Made by a program: the position numbers and the translations under genes
Notes under the pieces: model-generated
The model's database searches: none
Told to the model about the DNA's origin: nothing
Seen by the model: only the letters and a program-made list of their open reading frames with translations
Shown: piece by piece, positions 14,717 to 28,118 of the stretch
How the letters are laid out: each line of letters starts with the position of its first letter
Numbering within the stretch: the first letter of the stretch is position 1
NCBI RefSeq assembly: GCF_022458985.1
Contig: NC_061783.1
Coordinates: 9,268,413-9,332,412 of the forward strand
Source of the DNA: Mugil cephalus
Lineage: Eukaryota; Chordata; Actinopteri; Mugiliformes; Mugilidae
Direction: 5' to 3'
DNA length: 64,000 nucleotides

Positions 14717-17292
14717 CTATCTGGTCAGAGGCACTTCTTCCCTCTGGTCTAATGTCACAGATGAGGATTTGCTGAGCACTGACGGCGTGAAAGTGACAAA
14801 AGCATCTGTCCTGCTTGTTGGGGAGCAAGCGAAGTCCGAGCCGGAAGGCCTGGTTGAGATACCGTTGGACTGACTGGAGTGGCAAGCCAGGCAGGAACAA
14901 GGACTTCCCCCAGGGCCCAGGCCGTGGGTCGGACCTGGGTACAAGGAAGGATGTCTGAAGGCGCACAGGAGCTCCGGCCTCTGGTACGGATGAGACAGCA
15001 TCCGAAAACTGTCGAGAGAGCGCAGGGGGGTTGAAAAGGGGGTGGTGGTGGCGGCAGAGCCCGCACCGACACCCAGGTGGGAGTAGTAGGGCAGCGGCAG
15101 GTGGGATGGGAAGGGGTAAGGCAGGTTCCCCGTGGCCGCCGCGTGGCTCATCATGTAGGTGTAGAAGGCCGGGTCGGCTGGGTGAGGCCAAGTCATGGCC
15201 AGACGCTGGCGTTTGTCTTTCATCCTGCGATTCTGAAACCACACCTGGGACAGAGACACACTGGGTCAAACATTAACCACAGCCCCCTCTGATCTGCAAT
15301 AACAAAGGCACTTATGTAGATACAGTATTTCCGCTTTTCCGCGGATTTAGGTTACAGCGAGATTTTTTTCACTCTTTTTTTTTTTAATTTTTAATTTTTT
15401 GCTTTAATTTAGTTCAACTAGTTACACGTGCTGCTTCTTGTTCCACTTCTAATAGTCCAAGCGTCGGTCGTTTCAGGAGAACTTTTTTGTTATGAGATAG
15501 CTTTTTTGTATTGTCTTGGTTTATGTGCGTTTTCATCTCTGCCTTTTCTGTATAGCCTGCAAAATTGTGTTTTAGAAATCAAATTATTTAAACACAGTCG
15601 TTCTTCAGTATCTTGGTTTGGCTTTGCACTAATGCAAGCTCACAAAATGTGAGCCTGTGTTTATACCCCAGAGGCCTGATTCAGTCCCTGCTCCTTGGAG
15701 ATAAAAATCTTACTTTGATGGTGGTTTCAGGTAGATTCAAGGCGGCCGCTAATTCGCATCTCCTCGGCCTGGACACGTAGTTCTCCCGGTAAAATTCCTT
15801 CTCCAGCCGTGCGATCTGCTCCCGGGTGAATGCAGTTCGGTACCGGCGAATCTGGTCTGCTGCGTAGGATAGAGAGCCCTGACCCGGGATAGTCTTACTC
15901 GGGTCCACACCAGTCTCATTCTGGTGACTCGGAGAATCCCCATTTCGACCTGAATCGATATGCAAAATAATTCATCATATTTAATTAGCATTCAGTGCAT
16001 AATGCAACAATAACAGCACAATTTAAATGAAACACAAACACACTGAAGCGTTTATTATTATTATTTTATTCGTTTGATATTTAATTGGGCATTTTCTTAA
16101 GAGTTTGCATTTGAAGAGCAGGTAAATTTCCCTGTTTTTAACTATACACTTGTAATATTAAGGGCCTTCCTGCCAGAGCTCTGGTATTGATTTCGTGGTG
16201 TCTTATTAAGTAGCTTCTATTTTATTTTGTTTTATTTATTCATTTTATTCTATTTGTATTTTGTTTTAATGCAACTCAAATTAGTTAAAACTATGACTAA
16301 TTATGTTGTCATTCGTCTGTCTACTTTCTGTCTTGTTGCCTTGTGGCAGATAACTACAGATTATTCTTAAATTACTATTAGTAGTAATATTAGTAATATT
16401 TACTCGTGCAATTTTCCTTTATGATATAAGGACGTGAGTCCTGAGCCTTGGTACCTTAAAAGATGAAGCCTGGAGATGAGCCTGAAAGATGCCTCAGAGG
16501 CTTCCTATTTTAGTCGCCTTTCAGTACATTTTTTGCCTGTGGTTGTGGATACTTAAAATCCTAGATTGTTCTGAATGCAGAAAAAATATGTAAAGACATA
16601 TTTACTTTACGAGTAGTGTCAAAGTCAGTGATGAAAATGCCTGGTTAGGTTGTGGGTGTCACCTCTGCGTTTCCAGCCACAGTGGTCACTTGACAGAACA
16701 GCTGTGCAGCACCGACTGCAGTTACAGTCTTGTATCTTCTTATTGGGGTTTTATTAAGCGCATATTGTGATTTTCGTTTTCACTGCAAGTTTTCACTTAA
16801 ATTGCTCGACATTCCACTCTGCATATGAAGTAATTGTTTGCGTTGGATAATTCGGAATTTGGCATTCAGTCAGCTACACTAGAACAAGCATGCAGTCAGA
16901 GAAAACCTGCATGCAGCTCCCAAACACTGCCTACCTTTAGCTGTCGGGTAGTCCATGCTTTCAGGCGTGCAGCTGACATCAATTTCCTCATAGAAGTCAG
17001 ACTCGGTGTCTGAGCTGCTGCCGTCTTTGTGGGGATGATCAGATCGGTGCCTCTCTCCGGAGGAAGACGTGCCAACCGGCCTCATGTCGGCGCACATATT
17101 CCTCCGTGCGCTCTCCTCCACCACGAGCTCGGTCCTTTCCCGGGTGTAGGGCGCTGCGCCGGGGCTCAGACAGCTCCTGTGCACCGGTTTCCCCCGCGGT
17201 TCTCGAACGGGACTCCCTATGCCTTCCGACAAATGAGTGCCGTTCTTGCCAAGCTGGCCACCTTCCGCCACCATCTCCTCTCTGCTTTCCAT
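14717..17292 (-). CDS. evx1: Evx1, even-skipped homeobox transcription factor (3 exons)
   Basis: Minus-strand gene built as 17292-16935, 15949-15714 and 15244-14717 (introns 985 and 469 bp, GT-AG; phases 1 and 0), giving 373 aa. The start was placed at MESREEM, the conserved Evx1 N-terminus, not at the in-frame ATG three codons upstream. Exon 1 carries the acidic block [13 protein letters not shown]. Residues 153-212 are the homeodomain ([20 protein letters not shown] ...), split by intron 2 just before [13 protein letters not shown], the usual Evx position. The C-terminus has the Evx block [20 protein letters not shown] and ends in EEVPLTR. Evx1 is a nuclear regulator, mainly repressive, of posterior axis, fin and spinal interneuron fates (family knowledge). 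Its divergent orientation next to hoxa13a is the conserved vertebrate arrangement. All splice sites are intact. Confidence 0.97.
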
Positions 17293-17578
17293 CACAAGCA
17301 CGACTTGGAAAAGCTCGACTTCGCAGGAGAGTGCAAGCCGTCAAAACCAAGGCGTTGATTCTCAGGTTGGAGGGGTGTGTGTAGTGGCGGTGATGGCGCT
17401 GGAGGTGGGTGGGAGATTGATTCCTAAGGAGTAGGAGAGGCTTCTAGAAAAGAGGGGATGCAATCCGGTCCTGTCCTGAGAGAAGACCGCTCCAGAGTGC
17501 TGAGAGGGAGCTCTGGGAGGGATCACCATTTACCCTCTCTCTCTCTCTTTCTTCAGAGCTGTCATTCTTAATAGGCCA

Positions 17579-17608
17579 GTCGTCATAATCGTCCCCCCTG
17601 ATGACGAC
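17579..17608 (-). promoter_or_regulatory. Inverted TGACG (CRE/ATF-like) pair upstream of evx1
   Basis: GTCGTCAT at 17,579-17,586 and ATGACGAC at 17,601-17,608 form a perfect 8-bp inverted pair, about 290-315 bases upstream of the evx1 start codon. Each arm contains a TGACG half-site (ATF/CREB family). A CCAAT box in inverted form (ATTGG) follows at about 17,616. A role in evx1 transcription is inferred from position only. Confidence 0.35.
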
Positions 17609-20600
17609 ACGCATTGATTGGATGTGTGGGTAAACAGAAGGAGCAATGCTAGCGTTGAGATAGAGGTGGCGGGGGGAGGTGATGGCGATGGCGGGGGGCT
17701 TCAGAGGCCAGCATTTAAAACAATAAGAGCATCTCTTGTATCTGTCAGTCTGCCTGTTTTTAAACTGTGCTTTAATTTTGCCCTTCTACACAAGTAAAAC
17801 AATTTAATTGAATCGAATTTAACGAATCTATAATTAAAAAACAAAACAAACAAATAAAGAAAAAAAAACATATCTGTCACCCAGAATCCCAAATTCAACA
17901 AAAAAAAAAAAGAAAAGAAAAATAAATAAGGACCAATAATAAATTTACCACCATTTATTTTATACCAGCAGTGCAATTAGTGAACCCCCATTCATCGTCT
18001 TCCTACCCCCCGCCCCGGTCTCCCCTCTCTCCCTCTTGTCCTAATCTTAAGTGGAGTCAAGTAAAGTCCTCAAAGGTCAAATCCTGCGGTCAGAGTTGAT
18101 AAGAGGCCATTTGCCATGAAGTTTGAAAACTCAAAGCACAGACCAAAACAACCAGTTCTTAGTCCATTATGTGAGTTGTAATATCATCTCGTAATATTTG
18201 TGTGCATACTCAGTTTTTTATAGGTTTTACTCGGAATCAATCTTTAGTTTGAAATAAATTATCCATAGCAACATGGTGTGGAGTCGTAAAAATACTAATC
18301 ATAGCACAGTGATGGTTAGTGGTCGGTGTTTACTCCCCTAACTCTTTTAATGTAACATTTGCAGTTTGTACAATAAAAGTTACCAGTCATTGGCAAAATA
18401 ATAATGTAGGATAGATTGGTTTTGTTCTACGGTTAAGAATTTGCCCATCTTAACTCCCCCTGTCTTCAAGGGACACAGACGTCAACCTTGCACAGAGCAC
18501 AACGAGGTGTTGTAGCAAAATTAAGTGTCATTACGTGTGATGTTTAATTGTGATCGATGCAGTGCACTGAATGTCCACTGGATGTGTGCGAGCTCCAATC
18601 CCCTTCAGCCTGATCAGTGCATCAAACAGTCACTGCTTAGTCTAACTTTTTCTTTTTGTTATGTGTTTTGATTTTGTACTCAGCACAAATATTAAAAATA
18701 ATGAATTCCAAAATGTGTTTGGCTTCTGTAATTTAAAATTATAGACATGATAGCTGCACCTAAAATGAATGTTGTTCTTTGTTTTAAAAATACAATACGT
18801 TCTATATTGCTATATTTAAACAAACTGCATATTCTGGTTGTCGGATATTAAATTTGTTTAAGATGGATTACATCTTCTAAGGGCAAGTGACATCACACGC
18901 AACTGACCGCACCTGATGCCTCTGAAAGCAACCGCTCTCTTCTTTTCTTCACAGATTTTTGTATCGATTTGAGATCTGTAGCTGCAGGACGTGCGGGTGT
19001 GCCTGGATGTCGATGATTTAGTTAAAGAGAGGTGGTGTCATGTGGTCTCTCGGAGAGGGGAGAGTGGCGGACTGTGGAGTACCAGGAGCCTCCGCTGTCC
19101 TTGTGCGCCCTCGCCTGTCCGAAAAAGGGAAAAGGCCCCGAAGCAGCAGACTCCCCCCTCCCCCAGGCCGGCGGCAGAGGAGTGAGGGAAATTCCTTTGG
19201 CTTTCTCCCCCGACTCTTTCATCTGGAAAAAAGTAAACCTCTCTCTCTTTGCCCTTTTCTCTCTTCCTCTTTCTCTTCAGTTCCTTACTCTGGCTATTGT
19301 TGCTGCGCTCGAGTGTGCTGTTGATTATCCATCTGTCCGTCTATCAGTAAGATATGTTATAGATCCTACATTGAAGGGAATAAGTAGTGCAACTGCTATG
19401 TTTTGGGACAGAAATGAACACGAGTCTTCAATTTATGAGCCACAAATAGAAAAGATGGAAAGGAACAACATTATTATCTAAACAAAAAAAATCCATAATA
19501 AATACAACTTCTAAAAGTTAATCCGCTCATACTAAGTTGGTTATACTTGATAAACTGTGTTAATGTGATTTGAAATATTCTGTAGGCCTGTAGCTCTTAT
19601 TTATATGTTTACATTTACACAAGAACGTTACTTTAGGCATAGACTAGAGGCATCCGCGGAGGCAAAGGCAGATTACTTTGCAGCCTGAACATTTTGATTG
19701 TCCCTGGAAATTGGTTTACTTCTGCTTTCAAAATCATAAACATCTTAGACTTATCGTCCAATCTAAATGAAGCACCAGAATCTGGCAGAGATTCTATTCT
19801 GTTGCTACTTGTACTAGGAATTATGCAATGGGTCGTTGCCAGGGCAGATGAGATCTTGTGATCAACTAGAGATAACGCTTAGAAATGGTTTTGCGCAACA
19901 GATGAATGACCTTGCGCGTTAACAGTAGTGTCACTTATATTGTGTGTGTTCAAGATAGTGAAGGACACCGGATGGGTTTGGAGAGCCTGTTGATTGTGGA
20001 ACTATTTTTTCTGTCTTACGTGAATGAAGAACGACGTTGTGCACCACAGTTATCTTTATAACAAATCCTACGCGCTCTTGTGGCTGAACGGGACTGCAGC
20101 CGTGTGCCAGAGTGTCTAGTTTTGCAGGAGAAGATCAAAGAGGGGGAGCGCCCCCCACGGCAGACACTGCAGAATGCGCCCCTCAGTTTTACTAGCCAGC
20201 CCAACTTGAACTTGACCATGGAGCCTGCGCAGTACGCATGTAATCCTATCCGAGGCCCTGGCAGCGCGAATCTGGCAGAATGTTTGCTTTGAGAAAGACG
20301 AAAAAACGACTCAGTGTGTGATGGTCTTGCGCATGAATGGACTTCGTGGATTTTCAGTCTTTTCGCTGGCAAAGGTGCACCACATTTCACACAAGGAACC
20401 TGGAAGAAAATAAAAATCTAGCCTATCCTTCATTATGGTGGCCCCTCCCGTCTCCGTTGCTTCAACTTGGCCTTGAAACAGGATGACGCAGCTACTAGAG
20501 AGTTAACTCGTTGACCTTGGAGCGAAACGAGTCCTGATGACTATACAGCTGGAAATATCTACGCTGTAAGATCCTCTTTATCGCTCTTCATGGCTCCATC

Positions 20601-22040
20601 CTACGCTATTACACGAAGAGCTTAGCAAGCCAGTGAGATCAAGCCTGTATTACCCAATTAAAGGGGAAAACATCATGGGGTATGGCTTACCACCAATTCA
20701 GCAGTAGCCGGTCGACACACCAGGTGTAAAGCCCTGACGTTTCACAAGAGTGTATGCGATTCTTTAAACTGGTGTGTGAGTTTCTGGCATCTCTGCGAAA
20801 GGTGATATTTACAAGTCTGTCCGGTTGCAAATGGCTTTTTATTTTTAGAGAGTGTTGCTGTCATCAGTTCCCCTTCGAGTCTATGTCCCACTGTTTCCTT
20901 TGTGTTGTCTAGACGTTTTCAGCTGGCTATAATAGACATTACAGGCCACTGCCGAGAAGAGTTAATATGACATTTCTATTCGTAAGCCTGTCCCCTATTT
21001 TCAGTGAATTTGCGATGGCTGAGACTTAATTGTTTTGTGGGAGCAATCAACATCAAACAGGCATCCGGCTGATTATCATGTAATTCTAAGCTTGTTACTC
21101 AACCGTTTTTGAATTGTGGCTTTGCAATCTTCTGTCTAGACTTATGGGTTAACTATCAGCATTTACCTCACATCGGTTAAATTAAAAAACAAACAAAAAC
21201 AAAACATAGAAATTGTCCGTCACCGCCGTCAACTATGGTTGTGTTTTTGTGCATATTCGGGTTTAATTTATTAATCTCGTGGAAGGTTTCGTTGTTTTCT
21301 CCTTAAATTACAGAGATGAAATGTTTTTATCCCAAAAATATTCTTCGAACCGTTTCCTGTACACGGCATTGTGTGTAACCAGTTGCATCAAGAATTAAAG
21401 ATTGCATTATAAATAAAATATCTATAGACTATCAGTCACAAACGTTATCCGTTTTTATGAATGGATTAAAGTAAATTTGCAAAAAAAACAGTGGATTATG
21501 TTTGTTGCAAGTAGATCAATGCGCCTAAAATCCCCGACATTTATTTATTTATTTATTTTTAAATTCATAATTACCATGTTTATGCCTTTTGAAAAAAGTC
21601 TTAAATTTAAACGTGAATAAAATATTTGTATTTCAGAGATGTTTTGTTAATTGAAAGAATCTGTTAATGAACTTAGCAATTATTTTCGTTGTGGGTTTAT
21701 TTTTTCTTTTCTTGTTTCTTTTTTTTTAATCTAAAAGATAAAGCAAAATTTGCCTCACTACACCATATGAGTTCACTATGTGTAGGGAAACGTGAAATGT
21801 AACAGGTGTAGATACGCGTCCAACCCAGTTCTATTGTTTTATTCGAGTGATACAATCGCGAGTTATTGAGGACAAGTCAGGTTTTTGTTTAAATGCTACT
21901 CACTTGCAGTATTTGCGGTGCACATAAGGAAGGACAAGAAAAATGTTTTTTTCCTCCCCTGGTCATATTTTAAAGATGCTGGCTATAAAAGATGACCCAA
22001 AAAACAGATTCTGTAGTCATAACAATAATTATAATAAGAA

Positions 22041-22061
22041 CAATAATAATAATAATAATAA
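22041..22061. repeat. (AAT)n microsatellite
   Basis: Trinucleotide AAT/ATA run within a longer interrupted A/T-rich repeat starting at about 22,019. Confidence 0.85.
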
Positions 22062-24524
22062 CAGACAATTAGACAGAAAAAGTAATGTTATAATGTGCAT
22101 CCATCTGTCTGGTTATATACGGACAAAATGACTTACAGACTTAAGCCACTATAATGGCATTTTAAAGATATATGCGATCCTCATACCCCTCTGAAGCTGT
22201 AAGTCTGCAATCAAAAATGCAACAGATGTGGAACTGAATACCGACTGAACATTCAATGAAACAAACTGCAGACCTTTGTATTTACTGAAGTTCCTGCATG
22301 CCAATAAATGATTTCACATGCAGCTTACAGGCAGCAGCTTTAGCAGGCTGTTAACGCAGCATTTAAGACTTCTGCTTGAGGAATTGAAACAGGCCGAAAT
22401 TTGCAGCAAATGTGTCAGTCAAACGCACACATTAAGAACACCTTGGGAGCGGAACTTAACCGTAGACCTCTGGTTGGCTAGCCGTATGTGTCCGAAAGTG
22501 AATTGGGCCAGCTTTTTTTGTTATTTTTATGCAGTCCTTCATGATCACACCGCAGGCAGCCGTCCAGAAAATATGGAAAAGTCAAGTGTGTGACCGCCCT
22601 GTGGTTCCCTGCTTTGACCACAAAAACATATTGGCTGTTATGTTTTGACAGCCTTTTGACAGCCATTTACTTTAAACACGTGTCATCAACAACACTGGAA
22701 TTTGCCTTCTTAGCAGCCCGTTTTATATCACACTTTATGTTATTAAGGATATAAATTTATAGCCGAGCATAACTTTATATAGACCTTTAGTTGCTTTACT
22801 CGGGCTTCAGGCGCTGAGGCCGTGGAATAAATATGAGCTTTCTTTCTCTTGCTGCGTAATTTGGATGCCAGTACAAACAAGGGGTTGAGCCATGATAATG
22901 ACCTCGGAGAAAAGCCTCCAGGCTGTGCTGCCAAGCCCTGAAGTGCAGTCCTACAAACTTACTTTTGTGTTCCTGCAGATTAATCAAGGGGGTCCATATC
23001 AAATTAAGAAGTCACCGTTATCCCGCATGGAACTTGCAACAAAACAAAACAGCTTTTTAGGTTTATCATAGCTGTCCCCCAAGCGTCCTGTATAGACTAC
23101 ACGTGAATAACAATGTACTGCCAAACTAAAAATGTTCCAAAAGTGGTCACTGGTACACACTGTTGGATGGAAACAACTTAATTGTGTGTCTATTTGGCGG
23201 CCCCCCCGTAGACTGCTCTCATTGTACTTGAGGACGTCTCATGTCTGGACTGACCACATGTGCGCGCCGACGACCACCTTGGCGAGGACGCGGGGCTGTT
23301 ATACGCAGAACAATAAAATAAATAAATAAAATGGATAAGATGCACAGTCCATGTGAATCGCACGCCTGTCCGTGGCATTAAAACGAGACCTGATAGCTGA
23401 TTGTTATTGCACTGATAGAAGACTTGACATAGAACACGCATCAAATAGTTAATGATTAATGGCTGTCGTTTGCTTATTTTGAATCTATGTTTTTATACAG
23501 TGACAGAGGCACCTCAGGCCAACAGGCTTGACCTTGTACCATGACTCATAGTTGTTACTGTATTCTGTTGGTGAATGATTTCATTACATAGTCTTCCTTG
23601 TGTGATAAGACAAAATTTCGACTACTGTGCGCAGTTTGTAAAGAATTGCATCATATTTTCACCCGCGCAAAACAAATAGTACAATTTACTGCATTCACTC
23701 AAACTTGATTTGACGAATTGTAACCTAGAGTAATGAAGCACGTCACTTTGTTTAACGGTTTAAATATAAACATGTTTTTTTTTTAAGTAGAAGTTTTGAA
23801 ATCCAAATTCAAAAAGGTAGGTTTTTCATTTTTTAAGTCAAAATGCGAACAGTGTATTATTATGTTTTATATGCTTCCATTAACATAAACTTACTTGAAT
23901 ACTTGATAATAATACATTTTTTAAACCCCACAACATCAGATCATATCCGTTTATTAGCTCTCTTATTCGAATAAAAGGCGGTCAGATGACTTCATTTCCC
24001 CCACAATGAAGTACCTCGACCTCCCTCATATTCAACAGAAATCAAGCATCAAAAAAAAAAAAGTAAAAACCTCAAGTACACTTTGTGTAGCTACAGCCAC
24101 AGTACCCTTCACTGTGGTTTCTTAATTAAATAATCACAGTTGACTGCTTTTTTTAGTCCTGAAACACAAGGCTATTCCTATAGAAAACTGATCAGCCAGT
24201 ATCATTGGTTACAATTTATTGATTTTTGTTTGATTTTTCAGATGAGATCAAAGATTCTTCTTATAATTTAGATACACTGTCAATTTGTGAAGATTGAAAC
24301 CAAATATCTGCATCCGTGAATGTCAGTCACACGAGTACGACTTTTATTATTTTTTTTTCTGAACAATTTTTATGTCCCTGTTGCAGATAACATACCAGCA
24401 CAATTAGGCACAACAAGGCATCTGGTTTAAAAAAAAAAAAAAAAAAATCCAGTGAAAGCTCCACCAGGTCCATTTCCCCCAACTCAGAATAGACAGGGAG
24501 CCACTGGTCGTAAACACAAACCAG

Positions 24525-24556
24525 ACACACACACACACACACACACGCACGCACGC
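24525..24556. repeat. (AC)n microsatellite
   Basis: AC run that degenerates into ACGC units at its right end. Confidence 0.9.
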
Positions 24557-25768
24557 CGTTTTTAGAGATCAACATCATTTTCACACATATCTGTCAAAAA
24601 CACCTCCAAAAGATCCGCAAATAAAATAAAAACAAAAACACAACAACATTCCTTTTGCATTTCCAACGTTGGGACACAAAGGTACGCACCACCCAAGAGA
24701 AGCGGGTACAGACTAGTTCTGAGAGAAAACGGTGGAGAAAACAAAATGATAGCAGTAAAAGTTAATGTCCTCCAATAGCTTTCATTGGGACAGGAATTCT
24801 CACCCCTCTTCCGCTCTTTTCAAGGGCTCAGACGGTCCCTTCAAAGCCTGAATAGTCTGACTGGCTTCATGGCTAGACGGCAACTTTCAACTTGACCTTG
24901 GCCTCCAGCCGCGTCTACCTCCTATGTAAAGCACGCACTGCCAAGTCAGAGCAATTTTCTGTCTTTGCATATTGAAAACTCGTCGGACGTCGAGCGTGTA
25001 GCATATCCCCCTCAAAACCCGACGTTATATCCGACTTTCCTTTGTTTTTCAACCTTAACCTGTTAAGGTGTTCAAGTGAAGCCTGTCTGTTTTATTTGCC
25101 CAGAACAACAGCGTATGCTTTAAATTAAGTTACTTGAAGCCAGTGGACTACTTCTTTTTAATACTTCGCCCTATGTGATAATGCGCAGAACACAGTCAGA
25201 CAAATAAATTATATCACATAGTGTATATGAATCGGCGGGTGACAGAACTATACATAATCCCATGCAAATTGTGTACACTGCTGAAATATAACATATTTAA
25301 ACATAATGGATTTATTTCTATATATATTCATATAAATAGAATATAGTGTTGTAAGTGAACGTGTAAGAATCCCGTTCCTATTGCGACGCAGACAAAGGCT
25401 CGTCAGTATGTGCGCATAAAGGCCACATCTAAGCCTGTAAGTCATATGAAGATAGCTGATTCATAGATGTTTGTAAACTGTAGATAACTTTTCAATAATC
25501 GACTCCTTTTTTAAACTTCACATCCACAAATGACGATTTTGTGCATCCATATGACCAAATTCTATAGTTTGAAATGTAATCACAGTCTTAATAAAGTAAG
25601 ATTATCTTATGCGTTCCTTTCATTTTAATATTAAACACTAAAGATCCATCTCGATTAAGGCAAATGACAAAACCCGAATCCCATGTTAGGTACGGTCACC
25701 TTACTTCGCCGCATTTTTCTCCATTTAATTATCCGGTGATGTTTACCGTCCTCTTTGCATAGCCCGGT

Positions 25769-25791
25769 CACGTGACGACATCTGGACCAAT
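25769..25791 (+). promoter_or_regulatory. hoxa13a proximal promoter: CACGTG E-box and CCAAT box
   Basis: The core GGTCACGTGAC contains CACGTG at 25,769-25,774, 150 bases before the hoxa13a start codon. A CCAAT box follows at 25,787-25,791. USF/MYC-type bHLH factors bind CACGTG and NF-Y binds CCAAT (established). Use in this gene is inferred from position and from the same element recurring at other hox promoters here. Confidence 0.5.
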
Positions 25792-25918
25792 AACAGCGCA
25801 ACCTCCGCGCTCTTATGCGCGTCAGAGTGGCTTTACTCTCTGAGAACCAGTATCTCCTTTTTTCAGTCTGTGGGCTTTTTAAAAAAGAGCCAGAAGCTTC
25901 AATGTTGGATGCCGTGCT

Positions 25919-27364
25919 ATGACAACGTCACTGCTCCTCCGTCCTCGCTGGGTCGACCCGTCGGTGATGTTCCTCTACGACAACGGCGGCGGTTCCGATG
26001 AAGTGAGCAAGAACATGGAGGGCTTTGCTGGTGGCAACTTTGCTGCGAACCAGTGCAGGAATCTGATGGCGCACCCTGCGTCTCTGGCACCTAGTTCGGC
26101 TTATTCGTCCAGCGACGTACCCACCTCCGGCATGGGCGAACCAGTGAAACAGTGCAGCCCCTGCTCTGCAGCTCAGAATTCATCCAGCGCGTCCCTGCCA
26201 TATGGGTACTTCGGTTACCCGTGCAGAATGTCGCATCACAGCAGCATAAAGTCGTGCGGAACGCAGCCCCCGTCCGCATATGGAGACAAATACATGGACA
26301 CGTCTGCCTCAGGCGACGATTTCACCTCTCGGGCAAAGGAATTTGCTTTTTATCCAACGTACCCCTCGGGTCCATACCAACCTGTTCCCAGTTACCTGGA
26401 CGTTCCTGTGGTGCCAACTATCAGTGCGCCGTCAGAGGCCAGGCATGAGTCCTTGTTGCCCATGGAGAGCTACCAACCGTGGACTCTCGCCCCCAACGGC
26501 TGGAACAGTCAGGTTTACTGCGCCAAGGAGCAGCCTCAGCCTGGACACATGTGGAAGTCCTCCATACCAGGTATGTTACATCAAGCGGAATCCAGCCTTT
26601 TCAGGACAGAGCTGTTTGACATGTTAGCGATAGTACAAACAAGGTACACATTGTACAGGAGTGGATATGAAATGTCAGCACTGCGTTAGCCTGCAGAACA
26701 AACACTGTAGACTACACAATAACCCGTTTACCACAAATACGTTTTTATATTATCGTGTATATAGTGTGTAAGAGTTTTAGAATAATTAATGAGTATCGTG
26801 CGTTAACTTTCTAGAAGACGAAAATATATTACTGTATTTTTTTTTATTAATATTATTAATAGGATTCTGTTAATAGCAGTCATGTAAGTCCCAGGCTTTA
26901 GAGCATGTTGTAGTCATTTAACACTTTATTGCTCATAGTTAGTACTGAAATGTTTGATTCGATTTTTAAAACGAGCGAAAATGTGTCACTGAATTAAGAA
27001 AGGGGATGTATTTATTGGGACAGAAATCTAACCTTGATGGTGACTTTAACAGTGAACCTGCATTTGATGAGCAGCTTATGACCCCTTATGTTGTATTTTT
27101 TTCCCCCTTCCTTCAGACGCAGTGTCTCACTCCGGGGGGGACTCCGGTTCCTACCGACGTGGAAGAAAGAAGCGCGTGCCATACACCAAGGTGCAACTGA
27201 AGGAACTCGAGCGAGAGTACGCCGCCAATAAATTTATCACGAAGGACAAAAGGAGGAGGATATCTGCTCAGACCAACCTGTCCGAGAGACAGGTCACGAT
27301 ATGGTTTCAGAACAGACGCGTAAAGGAGAAGAAAATTGTCAACAAATTGAAACCCATCAGTTAG
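25919..27364 (+). CDS. hoxa13a: Hoxa13a, posterior (AbdB-class) homeobox transcription factor
   Basis: Two exons, 25919-26570 and 27117-27364, with a 546-bp phase-1 intron (CAG/GTATGT donor, CTTCAG acceptor); 299 aa. The start matches the group-13 A-type N-terminus ([22 protein letters not shown]), which fixes the ATG. Exon 2 gives the homeodomain at residues 233-292 ([20 protein letters not shown] ... [13 protein letters not shown]), with the group-13 VPYTK and [14 protein letters not shown] signatures. There is no YPWM hexapeptide, as usual for this group. The protein is shorter than tetrapod HOXA13 and lacks its long polyalanine tracts, as is normal in fish. It specifies the most posterior and distal structures (fin rays, hindgut, urogenital) by direct DNA binding in the nucleus (family knowledge). 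It is the first hox gene of the cluster, facing away from evx1. No disruption was seen. Confidence 0.98.
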
Positions 27365-28112
27365 TTATTTTTTATTTTTATTTTTTATTTTTTTCTTAAA
27401 TACGGACAAAAATCTGTGGGAGATAAACTTCCACACATATACAAACACAAATACACTTGCGTTTGGACACATGGATTGGAACAGCAAACTCCTTTTGACT
27501 CAACATGATTCACAAGCAACTGATCCCCGGACCTTCTGAAACAAGAATTCCGGGGCATGTGAATGCCGGGATCTCCATTTCCTGCCAATTGTTGTTAAAT
27601 ATTGTTCATGGACTCAAGTGGAAGAAAAGAAAGAAATATCTAGCTCCAGTTTGTGTGACTAATTCTCTTATTTTATTTTATTTTTTTTTATATATTGGCA
27701 TGCTTACTCTCAAAGCAGGAAAACTGACCCCAGATCAGAGAAGTGTGCGCCACCGAGCTACACCTTTATCTACAAGTTTAACGAGAGTGATAAACGGAAG
27801 ATTCACCGGAAGTGACCGTGCCGTGGATTTGGACCTTGGGAATGTTAAATATTAATCACTCCCGTCTTCCTTTTAAAACCTACTCACACGCTTAGCTTGT
27901 ATGAAGTTTTTAGTCTTATATGAATCCGTGCTCTCATTCATATTCAATCCATGGTGCAATTGTTATTATAATGCTTAGATAATCGTCCGGGATATGTGTT
28001 CATATCAATCATAGCTTTTATAATGTGTGCGTATTCATGTGGTTGTATATAAGTATAAAAGTAAATTCCGGCATGATATCCAGGTTGTGTGTGGGTCTAG
28101 TATGTCCGTCCC

Positions 28113-28118
28113 AATAAA
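28113..28118 (+). terminator. hoxa13a: Candidate hoxa13a polyadenylation signal
   Basis: AATAAA about 750 bases past the hoxa13a stop codon, giving a 3' UTR of plausible length. A transcript end here is inferred. Confidence 0.45.

Larger units (their letters stand above)
17302..25740. other. evx1 - hoxa13a intergenic spacer
   Basis: No recognisable gene between the two divergently transcribed genes. The evx1-proximal end (17.3-17.7 kb) is GC/CT-rich and holds the evx1 promoter region. A moderate-GC block at about 20.0-20.4 kb, with a CTCF-like core near 20,147-20,162, stands out from the AT-rich surroundings. The rest is AT-rich with simple repeats near 22.04 kb (AAT), 24.43 kb (A) and 24.53 kb (CA). 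In mammals the equivalent spacer hosts enhancers and the HOTTIP lncRNA promoter. I cannot identify a counterpart here. Confidence 0.6.

Noticed and set aside
14628-15269. A 213-codon minus-strand open frame overlapping evx1 exon 3
   Set aside because: It is an out-of-frame shadow of evx1 exon 3; the in-frame reading has the homeodomain end and the conserved Evx C-terminus.
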